NCBI GenBank assembly: GCA_032164245.1
Contig: JAVMKO010000002.1
Coordinates: forward strand, 94,563,340 to 94,627,339
Direction of reading: 5' to 3'
Source: Sternotherus odoratus
Lineage: Eukaryota; Chordata; Testudines; Kinosternidae
Length of the DNA stretch: 64,000 bases
In this document: in pieces, positions 31,922 to 41,167 of the stretch
Layout: the number at the start of each line of letters is the position of its first letter
Numbering within the stretch: position 1 is the stretch's first letter
Notes under the pieces: model-generated
Told to the model about the DNA's origin: nothing
Databases searched by the model: none
What the model saw: only the letters and a program-made list of their open reading frames with translations
Made by a program: the position numbers and the translations under genes

Positions 31922-34097
31922 CCCTCCTAGGTTGGTCCCTCCTTGCCTGGGGGGGTTGGTAAGGTCTAGGCGGAGGGGGAGGGGGAGGTCTGAAAGGTCT
32001 CCTTTGTGTTTGAGGGGTATGCAGGCCCAGAGACCGTAACATTGCCCTAGAGTCCTTCATGGACTGCAGTTTTTTGTCTGTGTCGAGGTGGAACAGGCCC
32101 TGTCTATCAAATGGGAGGTCCTGTATGGTAGCTTGCACCGGGGGAGGGATCCCGGAAACCTGCAGCCATGCCCCTCTACGCATGACCACTCCAGTGGCCA
32201 TTTGCCTGGAGGCCGAGTCGGCGGCATCTAAGGCAGCCTGGAGTGCCGCCCTAGATACCAGTCTGCCCTCTTCGATGATTGCCTTGAACTCGTTAACTGA
32301 GTCCTTGCGCACTTGTGGCTCAAATTTCTTCATGGCCGACCAGGAATTATAAGAGTATCTACTCAGGGCCGCCTGTTGATTGGCAACCCTGAGTTGGAGT
32401 GCGGCCGAAGAATATATTTTTCTGCCCATTAAATCGAGCTTCTTAGCGTCCTGGGATCTGGGAGTGGGACCCGTCTGGCCCTGACGCTCCCTATGATTCA
32501 CTGCATCCACTACCAGGGAGCCTGGAGGCGGGTGGGTGAACAGGTACTCGCACCCAGTTCGTGGGGCAAAGTAACGCCTCTCCACTCCTTTAGCAGTGGG
32601 CGGGAGGGATGAAGGTGTTTGCCACAGGTTCTCCATTGTGGACTGGATTCGTCGTATGAACGGGAGAGCCACCCTGGCTGGGGAATCTGATGTTAGAATG
32701 TCCACTGTGGGGTCATCGTCCTCCTGGATCTCTTCGACCTGGAGGTTAAGGTTTTGGGCTACCCTCCGAAGGAGATCCTGATGTCCCCTAACGTCCATAG
32801 GGGGCAGGGACGTGGAGGAGCCTGCGACGGCTTCATCCGGGGAGGAAGAGGAGGAGGTGAATTGCTGGTCCCCTTCCGGCTGCATAACCTGGATGTCCTG
32901 ATGGTCCTCTGCAGGTTGGGTGCCGTGGGTGGATTCCGGTGCCGAGGACCCCGGTGCCGGGAATTGCGGTGCCGGGTGCTCAACAGTTGTCCCCGCCTGG
33001 GGTCTAGTGATGGTAGCGGAAATCGGGCCGCGCGGCACCGCAGGGAGCGACATGGTGGTCGAGGGAGGCCCCTGAGCCTGGTGGTACGCAAAAGGAGTCC
33101 AGAAGGGCCATTGAACTGGGCCCTGAGGCTCCTCCGCCCATTCCGGGTGACGCCTGTGATGAGAAGAACGCCGGTGCCGGGAATGGTGGGATCTGGAGGA
33201 GTGCCTACTGCGCCTCGAGTAGGACCTGGACGACCTGGAGTCTGACCCTGACGAGTAGTCCGACTGGGACCAAGGGGGGGCGGTGCCGTCCGGAGCGACG
33301 GAGGGATGCGTCGGTGCCCGGGGCTCGCGGTGCCGATGCATCGGTTGGAGCGTGCCCGGAGGTGGTGGCGCCGTAGAGAGTGCACCCGCACCGAGTGCCT
33401 CTTGAGAGGTTGACGGCACCGCGTCAAGCGGTACCGAAGCCGGTGCCATGGGCGGTATAATCGGTGCCATGGGCCGGGGAGGCGGTGCCGGGACGAGGAA
33501 CTGCGGGATTGGATCTCCGGCCAACTCCATGAGATCGGTCACCGCGTACAGAGCCTCAGGGGTTGAAGGCATATTCAACCCGGGCTGGTCTCTCTCTGGG
33601 GAAGTGGCTACCTGCAGAGAGGACGGCACGTCTTCCACCTGGGGAGCCGGCGGCGTCGGCTCGGTACGGGACTTGCGCGCCTCATACGACCGCGCCGCAG
33701 GAGGGCCATCCGCCGTCTTGCGTGCCGGAGAGCGGCCCCTTGGCTTCTTGGACGGCACCGGTGATTGCGAGCGGTGCCGTCTTGAAGAGGCAGCATGGTG
33801 CCGTGGTGAACGGTGCCTTGGAGCCTTCTTGGGCTTCGGTGCCGTGGTGCCGTGAACGGACGCCGGTGCACTGCTGGAGGTGGAAGGCTCCGCTGGCTGC
33901 AGGGCTGATTCCATCAAGATAAGTTTGAGACGAGAGTCTCTTTCCTTTTTTGTGCGGGGTTTAAAGCCCTTGCAGATAGAGCAACGCTCGGTTTGGTGCC
34001 CTTCTCCTAAACACTTCAGACAACAGGAGTGGGGGTCACCAACCGGCATGGGCTTACCGCACTTTCCGCAGTTCTTAAATCCTGACGCCCCAGGCAT
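31833..34097 (-). CDS. DIRS copy A Gag-like protein, 754 aa
   Basis: This is the putative structural protein of the element. The N-terminus carries a zinc-binding block (residues ~10-45: CGKCGKPM, HSCCLKCLGEGH, CSICKGF) with paired CxxC motifs. Then come a long Ser/Pro/Arg-rich low-complexity region (~50-400), a conserved globular part (~440-680, with DVRGHQDLLRRVAQNL, RYFAPRTGCEYLFTHPPPGS and GLFHLDTDKKLQSMKDSRAM) and a Pro/Arg/Gly-rich basic tail. The frame is uninterrupted. The ATG at 34097 begins MPGASGFKNC and is also present in copy B. The 3' end overlaps the RT frame by ~90 nt. Copy B confirms collinear conservation. Confidence 0.88.
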   Translation of the reverse strand: MPGASGFKNCGKCGKPMPVGDPHSCCLKCLGEGHQTERCSICKGFKPRTKKERDSRLKLILMESALQPAEPSTSSSAPASVHGTTAPKPKKAPRHRSPRHHAASSRRHRSQSPVPSKKPRGRSPARKTADGPPAARSYEARKSRTEPTPPAPQVEDVPSSLQVATSPERDQPGLNMPSTPEALYAVTDLMELAGDPIPQFLVPAPPPRPMAPIIPPMAPASVPLDAVPSTSQEALGAGALSTAPPPPGTLQPMHRHREPRAPTHPSVAPDGTAPPWSQSDYSSGSDSRSSRSYSRRSRHSSRSHHSRHRRSSHHRRHPEWAEEPQGPVQWPFWTPFAYHQAQGPPSTTMSLPAVPRGPISATITRPQAGTTVEHPAPQFPAPGSSAPESTHGTQPAEDHQDIQVMQPEGDQQFTSSSSSPDEAVAGSSTSLPPMDVRGHQDLLRRVAQNLNLQVEEIQEDDDPTVDILTSDSPARVALPFIRRIQSTMENLWQTPSSLPPTAKGVERRYFAPRTGCEYLFTHPPPGSLVVDAVNHRERQGQTGPTPRSQDAKKLDLMGRKIYSSAALQLRVANQQAALSRYSYNSWSAMKKFEPQVRKDSVNEFKAIIEEGRLVSRAALQAALDAADSASRQMATGVVMRRGAWLQVSGIPPPVQATIQDLPFDRQGLFHLDTDKKLQSMKDSRAMLRSLGLHTPQTQRRPFRPPPPPPPRPYQPPQARRDQPRRGGRGTGRGRPGSGSRQSQPSGAHQPRTGF

Positions 34098-34228
34098 AAC
34101 CCGGTGTCAGGCAACTAAATCTACACTACAACAACTACTTACTAACACTAAACTACTCTAACTAGAAGAACGGGTATCACAAGAGAATGGAGCACAATGG
34201 CTCTGTTCCAGCAACCGCCACGGACGGA

Positions 34229-34391
34229 AAGAAGGAACTGAGCGGGGGGTGGGTCGGCAGAGGCATATATACATCGCCATATCGGCGCCACTCCAGGGGT
34301 CGCCCCTGCCGACCCTACGGGTATTGCTAGGGAAAAAGTTCCGAAGACCGTGCATGCGCGGTGCGCACACATCTGGGAATGGACATGAGCA
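34229..34391 (-). repeat. DIRS copy A right inverted terminal repeat and likely promoter
   Basis: This is the partner of 28544-28706. In coding orientation it is the 5' end, lying ~130 nt before the Gag start, and holds a TATA-like 'gatgtatatatgcctctg' (about 34261-34278), so it probably supplies the promoter. Tip 34392-34407 differs from the left tip. Confidence 0.88.
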
Positions 34392-34407
34392 AGCACTCGA
34401 AGAAGAA

Positions 34408-37190
34408 GTAACTTGTTCCCAGGACCATCAAAACCCTGGAGAGAGTCTCCTCAAAAGGTGGGGAGAGAGGGTCTGAGACACTACTGTGGGTCTGGCTGGA
34501 GGAAGTGTCCTCAAACAAAACATTCAAACAGATGCGTGGCTGAACAGGACGTCTGTGTAGTTGCTACCATGGAAGTGAAAAATCTCTTTTCTGGAACTTG
34601 GGTTTCTTCTTTAGAGGTTCTGGTAGCCTATGGTAGTCAGAGAACTGAACAGCTTGAGACCTCTGTGCTTTGTTACCCGCTGCATTTCCTTTTGTTTGCC
34701 AGGGTGTAAATACTGAGAGATAAAGGGGTAAAACTTGAATCCTTCAGAGAGCGTCAGAACTCAAGAGGACTTGCTAAATACTTTGGCTCTGTCAAGGGGA
34801 CATCCCACAACAACATTCTTGACCTTTCTCGGGATTCCTGATGATCGCAGTCAAGACACACGTCCCATAATTAAGGTTACAATTTTGTAAAGCAGGTCAC
34901 AGAAATCACAGATTCCGTGACTTCCAAAGACCTCTGACTTCAGCCCACGGTGGCTAGGGGCTGGGACAGTGAGTTGCGGGGCACTCCTGCCACCTGAGGC
35001 AGGGTGGCACAGAGGTAATTCCTGCAGCTCCCTAGCCCTGGCAGGCAGCAGAGGGATCTCATCTCCCTGGCCCTGATGGACGGTAGGTGGATACCTGCAG
35101 TTCTCCAGCGCCACTGGGCAGCAGGGGGATTCCCACAGCCCCCTGCCTCCGGCAAGTGGACCCCCACAGCTCTGACCGGGGGTGGAATGGGACCCTAGGG
35201 TTCCAGGCCAGTCCATGCAGCTGCCCATCAGCTACCCATTTTGTCATGGATATTTTTAGTAAGAGTCAGTGACTTCTGTCATGGGCTTCTGTGATTTTTT
35301 CTTTATTGCTCATGAACTGTCAGTGACTTTTACTAAAAATATCCGTGACAAAATCTTATCCTTATCCATATATAATCACTGCTCAGAGAGCGTAATGCTG
35401 TGTCAGCTGCATCCAGAGATGCTTGCAGCAAAATCTTTGCTAACAATTGCTCCTTGTTGCTCTCATTGTTCTTCAGGCAAAAGATGAACTTCCCATAATT
35501 GGGTAGTTATTTTTGTCATTAGGGCTTTATAATTGGTGATTCTAAATTATACTAATGCAAAAAAATAATTATTTGAAGCCAAACAAGTCTACTCATTTCT
35601 AGTCATCATGAGTGGTGGATCTACAGGCTGCAGCTGGTTTTATTTGTTGACCACATCAATGACCAAGGAGGCTAGGTGTACATACAGGAACTCTGAACCT
35701 TAGCAGGAATGTAGTACTTCTTATCCACTGTCTTGCAGGCAGGGTATTGTAACTGGAGTTTGCCAAACTACCTTTGCAGGTTCAAGTAGATATATAAGTA
35801 TAGTTCATCTTTAGGCAGGGTTACCCTCCCAGAGGCGGCAACATAAATATCAATCAATCAATTTGTGATGGGTTGCATGAATCTCTTGCAAGAGGAATTT
35901 GAAGGGCTAGCCACAATTCTTTTCATGAGATCCAGAACTTTGCTTAAAATTGTTCATTTATGAGGGGAAAGGAAGAAGAGATATAGCTTCCTCTGCAGCC
36001 CTTCTTTCTCCTATTCCTTGAAAGATTCCTCCTGAGAGGTTAAGGACGAGAACAAGCTGGAGAAGATGTTTTCTTTTACACTTGCCCTGGGTGTAGCTCA
36101 GAGCTCTGAAGAAGTGCTCTCTATAGGGAGCCCATGTTCCTAGCATGGCCAGTGAGTCGGGTCATAAGGGTAAGAGGGGGCACCCATGAATGCTTAGACC
36201 AGAAGTACGGAGTGACCCATGTATGTCTATGCCATGAGGATTCCCTTATGGAAAGGTTTTGATAGGGGCAGCTCTCGACTCATAATTGATCAAGCCTTGA
36301 ACACAGGTCTAAGTCAGAGGAGCACCTTCTTCATAGTTGGGAGGAGGGGGGGGGGGAAGATGATGGTGGAGCTGAAATAGGGAGTCTGCCCATTCAAGTG
36401 GGTATCCAAGAGCATGTCTGCACTGGGAAATCACATTACAGATTAGAACCAAGCTTTCACTTTTGCTAGTCTTTCAGTATCCATCATTAGGTGTGACTCT
36501 GGTTTCTCCAAAACAATCAAGTCTTAGCAAAATCTAAACTCCTCCAGTATCAGGGTAAGCTGAGCAGGAACCTGGTCACGTTCAAGACTTGGAAGGTGGT
36601 GGTACAGTGATTTCACAGTAGGTTATGGTATAGTTTTGGGTATTTCTGGTAGTGCTGGAGCTATTGATGCTGAAGACAGTATCAATCTAGTCAATGCAGA
36701 GTGCTTAGAATTTCTAGCATCACAAACCTGTTTAGGTGGTAGTGAGACTGGCTTAGGTACAAGTGATGATGGGTACCATGAGCCTTAGTGGTATGTGGCG
36801 CTTTCACAAGACTTTTAGTTCAGGGAGATCTTGGATTCTCAGCTGTACTCTTTTTAGGATGCGACTTCTCAGCACTAACTTCTTTTGAGGGGATCCAGAA
36901 CTCATCTTTTTAGAATTCTTAGAACTGTCCCCCACAGACCTATTGGGTAAGTCGGCTTATTAGGCAAGTGGACTGCAGAGGTGATCAATGGGGCTCTCTG
37001 GTTCCCAAAGGTCTCGATGTATGTATGGAGGTACCTGGGCTGGAAAGACAGAGGGAGTGCTCCCTCTTAAGAAATCTCAACTTTATCTCTCTGTTCCTTC
37101 TAGATCTACTTTTCAACCTGGAGCAATCCTACATTTAGGATAGATGTTTGTGTCCCCTAAAGAACAGAGACAGTGACCATCTATTAAACT
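34408..37190 (-). pseudogene. Relic DIRS Gag region, interrupted by a hAT element
   Basis: Minus-strand translations show decayed Gag-like pieces. Near 35640-35710 a segment reads DKKYYIPAK, then PP-SLM (compare RRYFAPRTG…THPPPGSLV in copy A). Near 34520-34640 a basic Gag-tail-like piece reads SDYHRLPEPLKKKPKFQKRD. Near 36850-36930 a Ser/Lys-rich region reads like the low-complexity Gag section. Stops are frequent. Order and strand are as expected if it joined the RT relic at 27740-28440 before copy A inserted. The individual matches are weak. Confidence 0.45.
34872..35364. mobile_element. Non-autonomous hAT-like element (family of 38675-39087)
   Basis: It starts 'taaggttacaattttgtaa' and ends 'gtgacaaaatcttatcctta' with inverted termini. 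It shares 'gacttcagcccac' and 'gacttttactaaaaatatcc' blocks with 38675-39087. The interior is GC-rich. The target duplication is unclear (cccataat / tccatata). Confidence 0.7.
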
Positions 37191-37353
37191 GGAATAGCCT
37201 CCCAATAAGCTGGGCAACCCTTAAAACCAGAGGATTTAAGCACCAGCAGGGTCTACACAGCCCAATTAGTGTACAGCATGATAGTGTACTTTAGCAATCA
37301 CACCCCAAAGTAGCAAAGGTGCACTATGTAGGCAAGTCCTCAGAAAGATAAAT

Positions 37354-38465
37354 ATTAGGGCAGTTAATCACAGTTAACTCATGCAATTAACTCAAAAAAA
37401 TAATTGTGATAAAAAAATTAATCGCCGTTTTAATCACAATGTTAAACAATAGAATACCAGTTGAAATTTATTAAGTATTTTGGATATTTTTCTACATTTT
37501 CATATATGTAGTATTCGGATTGTAACTGAAATCAAAGTGTATATTCTTTTTGCTTATAAATATTTGCACTATATCATAAAAAAATTTCAATTCACCTCGT
37601 ATAACTGTAGTGCAATCTCTTTATTGTGAAATATAACTTAAAAAGGTAATTTTGTGTTACATAACTTCACTCCAAAACAAAACAATATAAAACTACAAGT
37701 CCACCCAGTCCTACTACTTGTTCAGTCAATTGCTAAGAGAAACAGTTTGTTTACATTTACAGGAGATAATGCTGCCCTCTTCTTATTTACAGTGTCACCT
37801 GAAACTGAGAACAGGCATTTGCATGGCACTTTTGTAGCCGGCACAACAAGACATTAACATGCCAGATGTGCTCAACATTCAGCCACCATTCCCAAAGACT
37901 TCCATGCTGATGATGCTCTTAAAAAAATATTGCATTAATTAAATTTGTGACAACTCCTGCAGAGAGAAAAGTACATCATCTGCTCTGTTCTACGCACATT
38001 CTGCGATATATTTCATGTTGTGGTGATGACCCATCACATGTGGTTCATTTTAAGAACACTTTCACTGCAGATCTGACAAAACGCAAAGAAGGTATCAATG
38101 TGAGATTTCTAAAACCAGCTACCGCACTCAACCCATGGGTTAAGAATCTGAAGTGCCTTCCAAAATCTGAAAGTGATGAGGCATGGAGCATGCTTTCAGA
38201 AATCTTAAAACAACACCACTCCGATGCGGAACTACAGAACCTGAACCACCAAAAAAAGAAAAAAACCTTCTGCTGGTGGCATCTGACTCAGAAAATTAAA
38301 ACGAACATGCGTCGGTCCACACTGCTCTGGACTGTTATCAAGCAGAACCCATCATCATCATGGGTGCCTATCCCGTGGAACAGTGCTTGAAGCATGAAAG
38401 GACATATGAATCATTAGCACATCTGGCACGTAAATATCTTGCAATGCTGGTTACAACATGGTTAT
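37354..38465 (+). pseudogene. ZBED-like hAT transposase-derived foldback element, 3' truncated
   Basis: The left end 'cagttaatcacagttaactc' is palindromic. The left half (to ~37860) is the reverse complement of a hAT transposase C-terminus (reverse reading VPCKCLFSVSGDTVNKK, ALSPVNVNKL), while 37947-38400 reads forward as a transposase central piece (HFKNTFTADLTKRKEG, VRFLKPATALNP, LKCLPKSES). This inverted layout is shared with 39624-41159. The sequence loses similarity near 38460, within the position where the forward C-terminus should begin. Confidence 0.72.
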
Positions 38466-38674
38466 GAAATTTTAAAACTATATATGTGATAAGACATAAT
38501 TGAAAAACTCTTTACCAGAAATATACAGTGTTTTGTTCTATTTAGTGAACATTACAATACCTGTAAGTAAATTAAAATAAAATCAATTCCCACACGGGCT
38601 CTCCTTTAATCCACATAAATGGACATAGATAAGAACAAGTAGTTAACTAGCAGATGGGAAGCATGGATCATGAC

Positions 38675-39087
38675 TAAGGCTATGATTTGGTCACGACTTC
38701 TACAGATCTCTGCAACTTCAGCCCACAGCGGTTGGGAGCTGCAGGCTACCTCCACCTCCTGTGCTAATTGGGAGTTTCCTGGTATCACTGTTGTGTGGAG
38801 TGGCAGGGGGCCCCCACAGCTCCCCAGTCGCAGGGGTCCCCTACAGCTCCTCAACTGTTGCCGGCAGGGGACTCCCCTGCAGCTCCCCAGCCGCCACAGG
38901 CGGGGGTCCCTCCCAGCCACAGGTAGGGGCTGCAGCTCCCAGGCACAGCAGGGCAGGGTGCTGAACCCCCCTCACTTCCCATTTTTAGTAAGTCAGGGAT
39001 AGTCACAGCTTCCAAGAATTTTTGTAAATTGCCCATGACCTGTCCCTGACTTTTACTAAAAATGTCCATAACTAAACTGTAGCCTTA
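38675..39087. mobile_element. Non-autonomous hAT-like element
   Basis: It is flanked by atcatgac (38667-38674) and atcatgat (39088-39095). It begins 'taaggctatgatttggtcac' and ends 'taactaaactgtagcctta'. The interior has tandem 'cccctgcagctccccagccg'-type GC-rich blocks. The same family occurs at 20790-21029 and 34872-35364. Confidence 0.82.
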
Positions 39088-39623
39088 ATCATGATGACCT
39101 ATTTTGAGATCATGCTATATGAAAGGAATAGTCCACGTCTAAGAACTACTACTGCAGCATTTAACAAACACACAATATTTCTATCTCAGTATGATGTAGG
39201 CATAAGAACTGTTCTGTACTTTTACAGTGCCACTATAAACATATCTGGCTCCACCCTGGGGCTGGTGCAGATAAATGTGTACTTTAATTGTAAGATTCAT
39301 TGTTGTTCTGGAGCGCCATATCAGACTGAACAAACATGCACTCACAGGGTTAATTAATTATAATGGCTAAAAATGAATTTTAAATATTCATTGTATAATG
39401 ATGCATTCACAGTCCTTTACAAGAACCTACAATTTCATGCATTTTAGCCTTGCAAAATGTTGCTTGCAATCTTAACATAGGCAAATAGTTTGACAGATTA
39501 AAATATTCCTTTACCTCCCATTAAATTGTATGAAAAATTTCAGTCCAATCCAATAAGTTTAGAGATTCTTGCAGGGTAAGAGGAAAAAGGAAGGTGTTAT
39601 AAACTGGATTATACCGATAATAC

Positions 39624-41159
39624 TAGGGCTGTCAAGCGATCTCAACCCCCCTCCCGCCTCACCCCAACAATCATCCAATCAAAAAAAAAATCAATCATAC
39701 TTAAAACAATAGAATACCATTTATTAAAAATATTTTTGGATGTGTACTATATTTTCAAATATATTACTTTCAATTACAATCCAGAATACAAAGTGAATGG
39801 TGCTCACTTTATATTGTTGTTATAAATATTTGCACTGTAAAAAACAAAACACAAAAATGTCCAATTCACCTCATACAAGTACGGAAGTGCTATCGCTATC
39901 ATGAAAGTTGAACTTACAATTGTAGAATTATGTACAAAAAATAACGGCATTGAAAAATAAAACAAATATCAAACTTTAAAGTTCCCTCAGTCCTACTTCT
40001 TGGTTAGCCAACCACTCAGAGAAATAAGGTTGGTTACAATTTGCAGGAGAGCTTGCAAGATATTTACATATGTCCCTTCATGCTTCAATCACCATTCTAG
40101 AATACATGCTTCCATGCTGATTCTACTTGATAACAATCCAAAGAAGTGCAGACTGATGCATGTTCATTTTCATCATCTGAGTCAGACGCCACCAGCAGAA
40201 GGCTGATATAGTTTCTGGGTTCTGTAGTTTCCACACAAGAGTGTCGCTCTTTTAAGACTTCTGAAAGCATGTTCTATGCCTGATCCGATAGATTTTGGAA
40301 GGCACTTCAGACTCTTAAATCTTGGGTCGAGTGCTGTAGCTATTTTTAGAAATCTCACATTAGTGTTTCCTTTGCATTTGGTCAAATCTGCTGTGAAAGT
40401 GTTCTTAAAATGAGCATGTGCTGGGTCATCCGAGCATGTTATAACATCTAAGATTTCTATAACATGAAATATATGCAGAACCCAGGTAAAACAGAGCAGG
40501 AGCCATACAATTCTCCCTCCACAGACTACAGTCACAAATTTAATTTAAAAAAAAGTATGCATCAACGAGCATGAGCAGCATGGAAGGATGTCCTGAGAAA
40601 TGGTGGCCGAAGCATGGAAGGAGCATACAAATGTTTAATATATCTGGTATATAAATACCTTGCAACGCCAGCTACAAAAGTGCCATGTGAATGCCTGTTT
40701 TCAGTTGCAGGTGATACTGTAAATAAGAAGCAGGCAGCAGTATCTCCTGTCAATATAAAGAAACTAGTCTGTCTTAGCGGTTGGCAGAATAAGAAGTAGG
40801 ACTGAGTGGACTTTTAGGCTCTAACGTTTTACACTGTTTTGTTTTTGAGTGCAGTTATGTAACCAAAGAAATCTGAATTTGTAAGTTACACTTCACAATA
40901 AAAAGAGATTGCACTTCAGTACCTCTAAGAGTTTAACTGAAAAATACTCTCTTTCGTTTATCATTTTTACAGTGCATATATTTGTAATAAAAAATATAAA
41001 GTGTGCACGTTGTAATGTACTGTAACTGAAATCAATATTGACAATGTAGAAAACATCCAAAAATATTTAATAATTTTCAATTAGCATTCTATTGTTATAA
41101 TTGCGATTAATCACAATTAATTTGAGTTAATCATGAGTTAACTGTGATTGACAGCCCTG
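39624..41159. mobile_element. hAT foldback element carrying inverted transposase ends
   Basis: The termini TAGGGCTGTCAAGCGAT and GTGATTGACAGCCCTG are inverted, with flanks gataatac (39616-39623) and tataatac (41160-41167). The right half (40561-41159) reads forward as the hAT C-terminal dimerisation domain (LIYLVYKYLATPATKVPCEC, LFSVAGDTVNKK, LVCLSGWQNKK) followed by its 3' region. The left half (39624-40540) holds the same 3' region and the central transposase piece (HFKNTFTADLTK, VRFLKIATALDPRFKSLKCL) on the minus strand. So the two halves are arranged head to head. No intact transposase. Confidence 0.82.
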
Positions 41160-41167
41160 TATAATAC

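Larger units (their letters stand above)
28497..34407 (-). mobile_element. DIRS-type tyrosine-recombinase retrotransposon, copy A
   Basis: This is a 5.9-kb element with inverted terminal repeats, an internal complementary region and three coding blocks in the order Gag, RT/RNase H, tyrosine recombinase on the minus strand. The ends were set where similarity to copy B starts and stops (aaagaacagttactcacct on the left, actcgaagaagaa on the right). No target duplication is seen, as expected because DIRS elements integrate by recombinase and not by integrase. The only clear coding lesion is a 2-nt deletion in the RT. It lies in DTNBP1 intron 7 in sense orientation. Confidence 0.93.

Noticed and set aside
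32754..33922. Plus-strand frames opposite DIRS Gag (up to 163 codons)
   Set aside because: Antisense shadows of the GC-rich Gag region, not conserved as proteins.
34249..34476. Small frames over the DIRS ITRs (e.g. 28510-28796, 34148-34396)
   Set aside because: They span the inverted repeats and mirror each other; no start context or domain supports them.
36560..37190. Separate novel gene in the Ser/Lys-rich region
   Set aside because: Better explained as decayed DIRS Gag low-complexity sequence; no continuous frame exists.
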